From Stieleria magnilauensis (GTDB lineage: Bacteria; Planctomycetota; Planctomycetia; Pirellulales; Pirellulaceae): a DNA stretch of 64,000 nucleotides. The stretch's first letter is position 1. Every line of letters starts with the position of its first letter. The notes beneath the pieces were generated by a model that made no database searches, was not told the DNA's origin, and saw only the letters and a list, made by a program, of their open reading frames with translations. Made by a program: the position numbers and the translations under genes. Positions 1-8,706 of this stretch are shown piece after piece. Where the stretch lies: the NCBI GenBank assembly GCA_007753675.1, contig CP036432.1, positions 9,643,381 to 9,707,380 of the forward strand, read 5' to 3'.

Positions 1-20
1 TAGGGCGCAAGCCCTTTGGC
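1..20. repeat. Fragment of palindromic repeat family A at window edge
   Basis: The first bases contain AGGGCGCAAGCCCT, the same core as the hairpin arms of the dispersed element found at about 11.2, 32.6, 43.3 and 54.5 kb. Only one arm lies in the window, so its extent to the left is unknown. It sits directly downstream of the stop codon of the asparagine-synthetase-like gene and therefore marks the 3' end of that operon. Confidence 0.45.
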
Positions 21-31
21 ACCACGTCCCG

Positions 32-1837
32 TCACCGCACGACGCCCGTCATGTCGCGGTCGACGACGACGCGGCGCCACAGTTCGAACGTCATCAGCAT
101 CCACAGCCGCATGCCGTAGCGACCGGCACCTTCTTCGATGTCGTAGCGCAACAGCTGTCGGATCCGATCGGGATCAAACAACTCGGCCTCCCGGACGTGC
201 CACGATGCCAGCGTCTTTTTGGCCATCCGCCGCATTTCACCGCGAAACCAATAATGGACCGGGACCCGCATCCCGCTCTTGGGCCGCGCGATCACTTCGC
301 GCGGCAAGTCGTCTTCGTAGGCTCGTTTGAGCACCCATTTCTCGTCACCGCTGCGGAGCTTCATGCGCGGCGGCATTTGGAAACTCAACCGAATTAATTC
401 CTCGTCGAACAACGGTGCCAGCGGTGTCAGGCCCGACGCGGCCAACATCCGTTCGACTTTGGGCAGAATGAGATGGGCCCCCTTGAGACGAATATTGATT
501 GCCATCAGCTTGTTCAAGAACGAACGCACCGATGTCTGTTCAAAGAACGGTGCCAGAATCGATACGAGATCGCGTTCGGGGTCAATCTGGTCTCGAATCC
601 GCGGGTGCAACACACGAGACCATTCCTCATACGCCCGTCGATAGGACGCCAGGTACGCCTTTTCGCGGAAGCCCGGTTCTCGTGGAACACCGTACCAGTG
701 CTGCATCATCATCGGCAAATTTTTGGGGCCGCCGAACAGCGGGTCGCCCCCTTCGCCGTTGAACACATACCGCACGTCTTGGCTGACGCGTCGGGCGAGT
801 TCAAAATTCGGCTGCGTGATCGGATCGCCGATCGGATCGTCTAGATGCCAAATCATCTGACGCAGTCGCGGCGCAAATTGCCTGGGATTGACCATGACTT
901 CATGGTGGTCGGTCCCCAGTCGGTCTGCGACGCTGCGGGCAAATCCCAACTCGTTGGGATAGTGTTTACCGAAGTGAATCGCATAGGTCAGCACGCGATG
1001 GCTGTGCTGACGGGCGACTTCGGCGGCGACGATGCTGGAGTCCAAACCGCCGGACAAAAAGATGCCGACGGGCTCGCCCGACGGCAAACGCCGCGCGACG
1101 GCATCACTGATCACACGCCGTGACTCGGCCACCCAGTGTCGATGATCCTCGCCGTCACCCAGGCCGTCCCATTCGTCCTCTTCAAACGGAAACAGATTCG
1201 TCAGCGTGCTGGACGCATCACTGCCAAGCGTGACCGCATGCCCGGCGGGCAATTCGTAAACATCCTTCAGCATCGTGCCGCTACCGGGTACGAAACTGAA
1301 GGCCAAATACTGCGCGATCGCCGCCGGTCTAATCTCCGCGGCATACTCCGGTGCCGAAGTGATCGCCTTGGGCTCCGACGCGACCAGCCAACGCGACATC
1401 GCGGCTGACGTGTCGGTGTATCGTCCGTAAAAAACCGTCCGCACTCCGGCGCCGATTCTCGCAACATGCAGTGCGCCGGCGGTCTCGTCAGAAATCGCCA
1501 CGATCGCCGCCCCCTGTAATCGCGACATTGCGGCCACCCCGCGTGCCCGATAATCCGCGGTCAAGCCGGACAGCGAGACCGATCCGCCGACAGATTCATT
1601 TCCGTCTCGGGTCAGGAAGCCACAGACCAGCAACGTCACATCGTCGTCGATCAACCAACGCCGATCCAAACGCAGACCGACGGCGTGGTCGTCGCTCAGT
1701 TGCAACCTGGCCAACGATGCGGTGCTCGACTGCAGAAGCCGATCGCCGGACGTCGTCCCTCGATGTGTGAGCGTCGCGACCATCGACCGCAACAACGCCT
1801 CTGCCGGCGGCCCCGTCAATCCGACCAGTGCATCCAT
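32..1837 (-). CDS. Asparagine synthetase-like amidoligase lacking the glutaminase Cys
   Basis: A 601-residue protein with asparagine synthetase B architecture. The C-terminal half has the ATP-pyrophosphatase loop SGGLDSS (262-268) and a second conserved motif GEGGDPLFGG (361-370), so adenylation of a carboxylate is likely. Authentic AsnB enzymes start Met-Cys-Gly, with Cys2 as the amidotransferase nucleophile. This protein starts MDALVGLTG, with Asp where Cys should be, so glutamine hydrolysis is not expected. Known Cys-less relatives, such as beta-lactam synthetase and lasso-peptide cyclases, use another amine or act intramolecularly, but nothing here identifies the substrate. It is the last gene of a four-gene operon and starts 4 nt after the TPR lipoprotein gene. 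No lasso precursor or B-protein gene is visible. The family assignment is firm, the reaction is not. Confidence 0.85.
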   Translation of the reverse strand: MDALVGLTGPPAEALLRSMVATLTHRGTTSGDRLLQSSTASLARLQLSDDHAVGLRLDRRWLIDDDVTLLVCGFLTRDGNESVGGSVSLSGLTADYRARGVAAMSRLQGAAIVAISDETAGALHVARIGAGVRTVFYGRYTDTSAAMSRWLVASEPKAITSAPEYAAEIRPAAIAQYLAFSFVPGSGTMLKDVYELPAGHAVTLGSDASSTLTNLFPFEEDEWDGLGDGEDHRHWVAESRRVISDAVARRLPSGEPVGIFLSGGLDSSIVAAEVARQHSHRVLTYAIHFGKHYPNELGFARSVADRLGTDHHEVMVNPRQFAPRLRQMIWHLDDPIGDPITQPNFELARRVSQDVRYVFNGEGGDPLFGGPKNLPMMMQHWYGVPREPGFREKAYLASYRRAYEEWSRVLHPRIRDQIDPERDLVSILAPFFEQTSVRSFLNKLMAINIRLKGAHLILPKVERMLAASGLTPLAPLFDEELIRLSFQMPPRMKLRSGDEKWVLKRAYEDDLPREVIARPKSGMRVPVHYWFRGEMRRMAKKTLASWHVREAELFDPDRIRQLLRYDIEEGAGRYGMRLWMLMTFELWRRVVVDRDMTGVVR

Positions 1838-1841
1838 GAAT

Positions 1842-2300
1842 TCACTCGGCCCGTTGCCCAGCCAGCATCGCTCGCACCGCCGTCGCCTCGGCCAGGTAGA
1901 TGCTGCGCGACTGTTTCACGATGTCTTGCAATTGCTGCTCCGCCTGCTGGTTGTTGCCATCGATCAGCTCAATGAAAGCCAGTTTGTAGCGTGCCTTGTC
2001 GGCTTCGTCCGACTCGGGAAACTGGTCGATGGTTTGTTGAAACAATTGCCGCGCTTGTGGCAGATCCCCCGCGCCCAGCTTGGCTTTGGCACGCAAAAAC
2101 CGCGTCCGACTCAAGAGCACGTGACCGGGGTGTTGTTTTTCGAATGCAGCAAGTGCGGATTCCGCCGCATCGAACTGTCCCTTGATTACCAGATCACGTC
2201 CGCGGTGAAAGGCTTCACTGGACCGTTGACCGTCACATCCGGTCGTGTAAACGACGATCAACAACAGGGACGCGGTGAGAACGCCTGACCTTGTTTTCAT
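1842..2300 (-). CDS. Small TPR-type lipoprotein
   Basis: A 152-residue protein with a signal peptide ending in a lipobox-like TTGC (Cys about residue 22), so it is probably a lipoprotein. The rest is helical with tetratricopeptide-like repeats, each with a short Gly-Asp/Gly-Gln turn (GQFDAAESAL, GDLPQARQLF, GNNQQAEQQL). This resembles a YfiO/BamD-like or tol-pal TPR fold, but it is much shorter than those proteins. TPRs mediate protein-protein contact, and the partner is unknown. It lies 6 nt after the zinc-ribbon gene and 4 nt before the AsnB-like gene, so all are probably co-transcribed. Confidence 0.75.
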   Translation of the reverse strand: MKTRSGVLTASLLLIVVYTTGCDGQRSSEAFHRGRDLVIKGQFDAAESALAAFEKQHPGHVLLSRTRFLRAKAKLGAGDLPQARQLFQQTIDQFPESDEADKARYKLAFIELIDGNNQQAEQQLQDIVKQSRSIYLAEATAVRAMLAGQRAE

Positions 2301-2306
2301 TCCGGA

Positions 2307-3278
2307 TTATCCAAAGCTGGATGTGGAGGACGCGACGGCCTGTTCTCGCGCATGTTCTTCCAACAAAGCACTCATCGTCATTTCGCTTGCGAAACAGGCG
2401 GCCAGTCCGGTGGACAGGAACGGCAGCGCCAACACATCGACTGGTAAAGTCCGCTTGCGGTTCTTGGGATCAATCTGCTTCGCGCGTTTCAACCGTTTGA
2501 AATCCTCGGCGGCAAACCCCAAATCGATCACCGTGCGACCTGCCAACGGCAAACCGAGCTTCGGAAGCTGCGATTGCATCTTCTGTCCCGCCGCGTCGGC
2601 ATCATGAAGCAGATGCACCGGCAAATCGGGCTGCTCCTCGAGGACGCGTTTGGCATGTCCGAGCAGATAATGGGGGTAGCCGTTGAGGGACAAGACCAGC
2701 ATGGACTGTTCGGCATGAAGATTGTTGAGGACAAACAGATCCACCAATTCGTCGCGTTGAACGATCAACAATCGCTGAACTCCGTAGTCGTACAAGTCCG
2801 ACTCGGGTGATTGCGGCGGCGGTGACGTCAGCGACGGCGACACGATCAGCTTGTCCAGTGGCTTGCCGTCGCTCGTCCACTGCTCGATCAGTCGCAGGAA
2901 TCGGTCTCGCGGCAAAATCGACGGACGAATCAGCTGCGTTGCCAGAAAGATGATCGTCGAGATGGACCAGGTCAGCGCTACGGCGGGGATGTTATGGGCG
3001 GCAGCCGCCAGTGCCCCGAAGATGAAGAACAATGTTCCTACCAGCAATCCGGGAACCTTCGACACCTTTTGCCGCCGACAATACGTTCCGTAGAGCTGGT
3101 TGCGAGTGAAAAATGCCGTGTCGTTTTGGCTCGCCGCGCGGACCGCCGCGAGAAAACGTCCGTCGGTCAATCCCTTGGATCGCGTCGCTTGGGGATTGAA
3201 GCTGAATCGATAACCGCAGGACGCGCACTTCATTCCCGACTTGACCGATTGGTTGTGCGGGCACTTTGGACATTTCAT
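2307..3278 (-). CDS. Zinc-ribbon membrane protein with Toprim-like DADAAG motif
   Basis: A 323-residue protein of unknown function. It begins with a zinc ribbon (Cys3, Cys6, Cys18, Cys21), followed by two adjacent hydrophobic helices at about 75-95 and 98-117. A soluble C-terminal domain contains HDADAAG (225-231), reminiscent of the Toprim DxD motif of DnaG-type primases and topoisomerases. The ATG at 3278 is preferred over the more upstream in-frame GTG at 3395. It gives a clean start at the zinc ribbon and a 4-nt ATGA overlap with the stop of the cupin gene, whereas the longer version would run far into that gene. A membrane-anchored Toprim-like protein would be unusual, and that reading rests on one short motif. 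Confidence 0.75.
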   Translation of the reverse strand: MKCPKCPHNQSVKSGMKCASCGYRFSFNPQATRSKGLTDGRFLAAVRAASQNDTAFFTRNQLYGTYCRRQKVSKVPGLLVGTLFFIFGALAAAAHNIPAVALTWSISTIIFLATQLIRPSILPRDRFLRLIEQWTSDGKPLDKLIVSPSLTSPPPQSPESDLYDYGVQRLLIVQRDELVDLFVLNNLHAEQSMLVLSLNGYPHYLLGHAKRVLEEQPDLPVHLLHDADAAGQKMQSQLPKLGLPLAGRTVIDLGFAAEDFKRLKRAKQIDPKNRKRTLPVDVLALPFLSTGLAACFASEMTMSALLEEHAREQAVASSTSSFG

Positions 3279-4009
3279 GATCGAGAGTCCGCCGGCGTGC
3301 AGAAGGCCTCGCGATTCCGCTGTCGCTGGGCCGCCGATACGCCGTCGATCACAGTGCGGTTGATCATCGGATGATCCCCGTGCGTTGGACCACAATCGCT
3401 GTCGGGATGCCAGGCGATGACGAGCAACGGATCATGCGTGGTGTTGAAGCTGTGGATGCCTTCGGGACGAATCGAAAAAATCATTCCGGGCTGCAGTGCC
3501 AATGCTTGATTCGGCGACCGGCAGACGCCTTGGCCGCCCACGATCATCCCGAAACGAACCGTCGGATGGGTATGGGCAGTCTGTTGCGTGTGCGGTGGAA
3601 TATGCAGCAGATTCAAACAGGGGTCGCCCTTGACGGCCGGACCGATCAACAAGGTATCGCTGCAGCCATCGATGTACCGCAAGCGGCCCGTCGATTCAAT
3701 CGGACCGCCCAGTTGAAACAGCCCGCGATAACCGATTCGCGAAGCGACGAACCCGCTGCCGGATCCCTCGATTCGGCATTCTCCCGGCGCACCGAAGTAC
3801 ATTCCGGCGGTCAATCGAAACTCGTGTCCGCCCCATTTCAATGACACACTGCCGCGTTGCACAAACCCGTAGTGCGTCGCGTCCGATCCCAGCGACAGCG
3901 ATTCATCATCCCAGCCGTAGAGCACCGAGGGGAAGGACGAATCCGACAAATCACAAAGCGGTCGCGTCTGTGCGGCAAACAGGGAAACGGCGTCAGTCTG
4001 TTGATCCAT
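3275..4009 (-). CDS. Cupin-domain protein
   Basis: A 244-residue double-stranded beta-helix protein. The C-terminal half carries a cupin motif HTHPT (His146, His148) and a second motif PEGIHSFN with His186, which would supply a three-His metal site. The Glu that usually follows the first two His is absent. The N-terminal half looks like a second, metal-free cupin fold, so the protein may be a bicupin. It has no signal peptide and is probably cytoplasmic. It is the first gene of the minus-strand operon running to position 32 and is divergent from the signalling operon starting at 4305. Cupins include dioxygenases, isomerases and sugar-binding regulators, and the reaction cannot be named from sequence. 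Confidence 0.8.
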   Translation of the reverse strand: MDQQTDAVSLFAAQTRPLCDLSDSSFPSVLYGWDDESLSLGSDATHYGFVQRGSVSLKWGGHEFRLTAGMYFGAPGECRIEGSGSGFVASRIGYRGLFQLGGPIESTGRLRYIDGCSDTLLIGPAVKGDPCLNLLHIPPHTQQTAHTHPTVRFGMIVGGQGVCRSPNQALALQPGMIFSIRPEGIHSFNTTHDPLLVIAWHPDSDCGPTHGDHPMINRTVIDGVSAAQRQRNREAFCTPADSRS

Positions 4010-4304
4010 CGGTCTCGGCTTGCGTGGGTGGAGAGAAGGGATCGCAAACGGCCTTCAAGGATAACGGAACTCACCGGGGGTGACGAGGCACGCACCGAAT
4101 CGACGATGCGGAGGATCAGACGAGTGCGTTATCTGGACAAAACACGAGGGGCATGACCGCCCCAAACGATCTGAGCCGACTCGCTCCGCCCCGCCGGGCG
4201 CCCCGCTTTCGGGATTCCCCTCAACCCGGTGCCAATCGGTTGCCATCAGCCAAGCGACGACCAACAGCTTCTATTAACACGGGGCAATACCGAGGAATAG
4301 CGGG

Positions 4305-4925
4305 ATGAATTCACGGCCGATTCTACTGATGACGTTTGTCGCATTGTTTTCGATGTCGGCGATCGGCTTCATTCAGTTGACCGACTATTCCAGCCGTCCC
4401 GGCCGGGCAGGACAGGCCCCGCGTCAACTGACCAGCCTGGCAAGTTTCGATGCGTCGTGGACGGCCGATGTCCCGGCGGGCGACATGCCAACGTTGCTGG
4501 TTTTCTACCACCCGAAATGCCCCTGCACGGCGGCCACGGTACGGGTCCTGGAACGACTGCACCCGCGTTTTCAACCCACGCTACGGATCATCGCTGTCGC
4601 ATATTGCCCGCCAGAGCAGGACGACGCGTGGATCGAGTCTCGCACCACGACGGCACTAACCAGTCTGACCGGCACGCAGACCGTGATCGACCGGGGTGGC
4701 AAGCTGAGTGAACGATTCGGTGCCCTCGTCTCCGGGCATCTGCTGCTTTATGACGCCGGTGGCCGGTTGACCTTCAGTGGCGGAATCACCCCCTACCGCG
4801 GACACGAAGGCGACAGCCCCTCGTCGCTGGACCTGCTGCGTCGCATCAATGACCAGCCGGACGGCTGCGGACAATGGCCCGTCTTCGGATGTTCGATCGT
4901 CTTCGACCGGGAGCCGCAACGGTGA
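4305..4925 (+). CDS. RedB-like thioredoxin-fold protein, membrane anchored, CPC motif
   Basis: A 206-residue protein with an N-terminal signal anchor (about residues 6-25) and a thioredoxin-like domain. Instead of CxxC it has HPKCPCT, that is Cys72-Pro-Cys74. The segment SGGITPYRGHEGDSP followed by a C-terminal PVFGCS resembles proteins annotated RedB. It is probably a periplasmic thiol redox or metal-binding protein. It heads a five-gene operon whose other members are two-component proteins. Its last four bases, GTGA, contain the start of the histidine kinase gene. The start has a good ribosome binding site, GAGGA, 8 nt upstream. Its link to signalling is inferred from operon position only. 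Confidence 0.8.
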   Translation: MNSRPILLMTFVALFSMSAIGFIQLTDYSSRPGRAGQAPRQLTSLASFDASWTADVPAGDMPTLLVFYHPKCPCTAATVRVLERLHPRFQPTLRIIAVAYCPPEQDDAWIESRTTTALTSLTGTQTVIDRGGKLSERFGALVSGHLLLYDAGGRLTFSGGITPYRGHEGDSPSSLDLLRRINDQPDGCGQWPVFGCSIVFDREPQR

Positions 4926-6925
4926 GCGAGATCCGGCGGACGATCGACAGTACCGACACGCTATTCAAAGCGCGTTACCAGAAGGAATGCTTACGCGTCA
5001 ACGGATTCATCCAATGGCTGATGGTCGCCCAATGGTTGGCCGGAATCGCGTTCGCCGCGTTCTATTCCCCACTGACCTGGATCGGCAATCATTTCGAACT
5101 GCACGTGCATGTCTGGGCGTCGATCCTGATCGGCGGCTCGCTATCGGGTTTCGCGATCCTGTGGCTGCGAACCTATCCCACCGCCGCCCACTCGCGACAC
5201 GTGGTGGCGACGACGCAAATGTTGTGGTCGGCGTTGCTGATTCATCTGTCCGGCGGCCGCATTGAAACCCATTTCCATGTGTTTGCATCGCTGGCCATCC
5301 TGAGCATCTATCGGGACTGGACGATCTTGATCACCGCGACCGCCGTCATCGCGGTCGACCACTTTGTTCGCGGCGTCTTTTATCCGCTATCGGCCTTCGG
5401 GATCGTGACCGAAAGCCCCTACCGCTGGATCGAACACGCACTGTGGGTGCTGTTCGAAGTCGCGTTTCTGGCGCCCGGCTGCCGGCGATTGCGAAACGAC
5501 ATCCGCGAGCTTTGCGCGCGTCAAACGGAAATCGAGGATGCCAAACGGTCGGTCGATCTGAAAGTCGAAGAACGAACCAAGGACCTGGTCAAGGCAAACC
5601 TGCTGTTGGCGATCAAGACGGCCGAATCGGAGAAACTGGCTTTGGTCGCCAAGTACACCGACAACGCCGTTGCGATCACCGACGGCGATGCGAATGTCGA
5701 ATGGGTCAACGAAGGCTACACGCGGATCACGGGCTTCGAATCCGACGAGATCATCGGTGCTCCACAATCTGGATTTCGATCCGGCGAACAAACCTGCCCC
5801 CAGGCGTTGTCGGCCATGCGTCGAGCCATCGAGACGAGACAGGCATTCAACACAGAAATCATCAGTTACCGCAAAGACGGAACGCCGTTCTGGTTGGCGA
5901 TCGAATTGCGTCCGATTCCCGGCGACAACGACACCACGCAGCGTTTCATCAGCATCCAGAGTGACATCACCGATCGCGTCGAAGCCGAGCGGCAAAACAA
6001 AGTCCTGCAACAGGAAATCGTCGACGCCTCTCGCCAAGCCGGAATGGCCGAGGTCGCCACCGGGGTACTTCATAACGTCGGCAATATCCTCAACAGCGTG
6101 AACGTTTCCGCGTCGATCATCAGAAAACAGTTCAGCAACAGCGCGCTACAGAATCTGGAAAAGGCGACCGACCTGATTTCCGAATACGAATCGTCGTTCG
6201 CGGAATTTGTCCAGAACGACTCCCGTGGTCAGAAGCTTCCCAAATACCTGGTCGTCGTCTCTCAATCGCTGCGGCACGAGCAATCGTCCATCGATCGAGA
6301 ACTCAGCGACCTGACCAAAAACATCGAACACATCAAAGAGATCATCGCCGTGCAACAAACCATGGCGAAAACCTCCGGACTGCAACAAGAACTCTACGCC
6401 AGAGACCTGATTCGAGACGTCTTGACGGCCAACAAGGAATCGTTGAACAAGCACGCGATCGAGGTCATCGAAGATTTTGCGGACCCCGATCCGACGATGG
6501 TCTCGGACAAACATCGGATCCTGCAAATCCTGATCAACCTGGTGTGCAACGCCAAGGATTCCCTGTTGGAAGCGGGCGTCCCCGAGCCGACCATTCTGCT
6601 GCGAACGTGGACCGAACTCGATCACGTCTGCTTTGAAGTGGCCGACAACGGCGTCGGAATCCAAACCGACAACCTCAGCAAAATCTTTCAACACGGGTTC
6701 ACCACCAAGGTCCACGGCCACGGCTTCGGTCTGCACAGCAGCGCCAACGCGGCAACCGAAGTCGGCGGACGTCTTTCGGCAACCAGTGCGGGAATCGGAA
6801 CGGGCGCTCAATTCGTCTTGCGGGTTCCCATCAAAGGCCGCACGCAGTGCGACAAACGCGACCACCAGGAACGTGATGCCGATCCGACAACATTGATTCA
6901 TTCCGAATCCGGAGAAACCGCATGA
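4922..6925 (+). CDS. Membrane histidine kinase with His-rich sensor domain and PAS
   Basis: A 667-residue sensor kinase using the GTG at 4922, which overlaps the preceding stop as GTGA. An upstream ATG at 4874 is possible but would overlap more. Residues 30-190 form several membrane helices containing clustered histidines (HFELHVHVW at 57-65, HLSGGRIETHFHVF at 108-121, His147), a pattern suggesting metal or haem ligation. A PAS domain follows (about 240-355). The dimerisation segment is GVLHNVGN with phospho-acceptor His384. The ATPase has an N-box near 540-549, DNGVGI (575-580) and GHGFGLHS (599-606). It has no receiver of its own and would pass phosphate to the receivers encoded next in the operon. 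The signal it senses is unknown. Confidence 0.9.
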   Translation: MSEIRRTIDSTDTLFKARYQKECLRVNGFIQWLMVAQWLAGIAFAAFYSPLTWIGNHFELHVHVWASILIGGSLSGFAILWLRTYPTAAHSRHVVATTQMLWSALLIHLSGGRIETHFHVFASLAILSIYRDWTILITATAVIAVDHFVRGVFYPLSAFGIVTESPYRWIEHALWVLFEVAFLAPGCRRLRNDIRELCARQTEIEDAKRSVDLKVEERTKDLVKANLLLAIKTAESEKLALVAKYTDNAVAITDGDANVEWVNEGYTRITGFESDEIIGAPQSGFRSGEQTCPQALSAMRRAIETRQAFNTEIISYRKDGTPFWLAIELRPIPGDNDTTQRFISIQSDITDRVEAERQNKVLQQEIVDASRQAGMAEVATGVLHNVGNILNSVNVSASIIRKQFSNSALQNLEKATDLISEYESSFAEFVQNDSRGQKLPKYLVVVSQSLRHEQSSIDRELSDLTKNIEHIKEIIAVQQTMAKTSGLQQELYARDLIRDVLTANKESLNKHAIEVIEDFADPDPTMVSDKHRILQILINLVCNAKDSLLEAGVPEPTILLRTWTELDHVCFEVADNGVGIQTDNLSKIFQHGFTTKVHGHGFGLHSSANAATEVGGRLSATSAGIGTGAQFVLRVPIKGRTQCDKRDHQERDADPTTLIHSESGETA

Positions 6926-8706
6926 GTGCCGCAGACACGAGCGTCGAACATCTGCTGGTGATCGACGACAACGAAGCGATCCACAACGACTTCAGGAAAA
7001 TCTTTACGACGTCGTCTGCCCACGACGACTTGATGGCGCTGGACGCAGAGTTGTTCGGCGAGGAATCGGAGCCCCAGGCCCCCTCACCAAGCTATGCGCT
7101 CAGCTTTGCCAACCAAGGCCGCCAGGGATGCCAGATCGTCCAAGAGGCGAAACAACGGGGCGTCCATTTTGGCACCGCCTTCGTCGACATGCGAATGCCG
7201 CCGGGATGGGATGGCGTTCAAACCATTCAGCGACTCTGGGAAATCGACCCCGATCTGCAAGTCGTGATCTGCACCGCTTTTTCAGATCACAGTTGGAGCG
7301 AAATCGCCCGGCGCCTCGGTCGCACCGACAAGCTGTTGGTCTTGAAAAAACCCTTTGATGAAATCGAGGCGGTTCAACTGGCGACATCACTTTGCGAAAA
7401 ACGTCGACTGTTGGATCAGCATCAACACGCTTTGAGCGAGTTGACCCAAACGGTCGCATCACAACAGTCCAAACTCGAGTCGGCCCACCAGAACGCCGAA
7501 GTGCTGATCGACTCAATCTCCAGCATCCTGGTCTGCCTGGACCGAGACCATCGTATCACGCGTTGGAATCCGCATGCCGAAAACACATTCGACATCACGG
7601 CCGACGACGCGATCGGACGCACGCTGGCAGAACTGCCCATCGCCTGGGCCGACGCTGCCAAGCTGGAAATCCTGTTGCAAGCCGATTCCTCGCAAAACCC
7701 TCAGCACGACGAGATCCAATTCGTTGACCGCTGTGGTGGAAAACGCACGCTCGACATTCGCATTTCTCCGCTCTGTGATACCGCATCGGCCGCGATGTTG
7801 GTCGTCGCGACCGATGTCACCCGCCAACGATTCATCCAGGCACAGCTGGACCAGTCACGGCGATTGGAGTCGGTCGGACAACTCGCCGCCGGCGTCGCAC
7901 ACGAAATCAATACGCCGATGCAGTACATCGGCGACAATGTCCGCTACGTCGCCAAAACCATCGACCGGCTGTCCCAATTACTTGATTGCCTGCCGGCGTT
8001 TGTCGATCAATCCGTCTCCGACGCGGAATTGATTGAACTTCGCAAGTCTCTCGACGGATTCGACAACGCCCACAAAGTCCGCACGGCAATTGAGCAGATG
8101 CCCGACGCCCTGGTCGATTCGATCGATGGTGTCGAAGCGGTATCCAAGATCGTTTCGGCGATGAAAGAGTTGTCGCACCCGGGGACCGGAAAGCGAAGCC
8201 AACTTTGTATCAACCACGTGTTGCAATCGACCATCGCGGTCGCCAGGAACGAATGGAAGTACGTCGCTGAAATCCAAACCGACCTCGACGACCAGTTGCT
8301 GCCGATCGACGGCTTGCCGAGCGAATTGAACCAGGCGTTTCTGAACATCATCATCAACGCATCACACGCGATCGGCGAGCGCGCCGAACGCCACGAACTG
8401 GACAAAGGCGTGATCACGATCGGCACCCGCGATCTCGGCGACGCCGTCCAGGTCACGATCTCGGACAACGGCGGAGGCATCCCGGCCGCGATCCGCAAGC
8501 GAGTCTTTGAACCGTTCTTCACGACCAAGGATGTCGGCAAGGGAACCGGTCAAGGCCTGGCGATCGCGCATTCGGTGATCGTCCAAAAACATCACGGCAA
8601 ACTTTGGTTTGACGTCGATGACGGGGTCGGCACGACGTTCACGATCCAGATCCCTCGCTGCCCACAGCCAGCCACGATGGCCGAATCGACCGGAGCGATG
8701 CCATGA
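6922..8706 (+). CDS. Receiver-PAS-histidine kinase (cytoplasmic hybrid)
   Basis: A 594-residue soluble protein with an N-terminal receiver (acidic Asp15/Asp16, phospho-acceptor Asp89 in FVDMRMPP, Lys143 before Pro). The receiver carries an insertion of about 30 residues between its first helix and the acceptor strand. A helical linker leads to a PAS domain (about 193-305), then a dimerisation domain with H-box His327 (GVAHEINTP) and an ATPase domain with DNGGGI (515-520), FEPFFTTK (529-536) and GTGQGLA (541-547). All catalytic elements look intact. It overlaps the preceding kinase gene by ATGA and has GGAG 7 nt before its ATG. It probably relays phosphate from the membrane kinase to a further receiver. 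Confidence 0.92.
   Translation: MSAADTSVEHLLVIDDNEAIHNDFRKIFTTSSAHDDLMALDAELFGEESEPQAPSPSYALSFANQGRQGCQIVQEAKQRGVHFGTAFVDMRMPPGWDGVQTIQRLWEIDPDLQVVICTAFSDHSWSEIARRLGRTDKLLVLKKPFDEIEAVQLATSLCEKRRLLDQHQHALSELTQTVASQQSKLESAHQNAEVLIDSISSILVCLDRDHRITRWNPHAENTFDITADDAIGRTLAELPIAWADAAKLEILLQADSSQNPQHDEIQFVDRCGGKRTLDIRISPLCDTASAAMLVVATDVTRQRFIQAQLDQSRRLESVGQLAAGVAHEINTPMQYIGDNVRYVAKTIDRLSQLLDCLPAFVDQSVSDAELIELRKSLDGFDNAHKVRTAIEQMPDALVDSIDGVEAVSKIVSAMKELSHPGTGKRSQLCINHVLQSTIAVARNEWKYVAEIQTDLDDQLLPIDGLPSELNQAFLNIIINASHAIGERAERHELDKGVITIGTRDLGDAVQVTISDNGGGIPAAIRKRVFEPFFTTKDVGKGTGQGLAIAHSVIVQKHHGKLWFDVDDGVGTTFTIQIPRCPQPATMAESTGAMP

Noticed and set aside
32..1837. Lasso-peptide cyclase assignment
   Set aside because: The Cys-less AsnB pattern fits, but no precursor peptide or transglutaminase-like protease gene is visible, and the neighbours are unrelated.
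4055..4264. 69-codon minus-strand frame between the cupin and CPC genes
   Set aside because: No ribosome binding site, no recognisable domain, and Pro/Arg/Gly-rich composition typical of non-coding GC-rich DNA.
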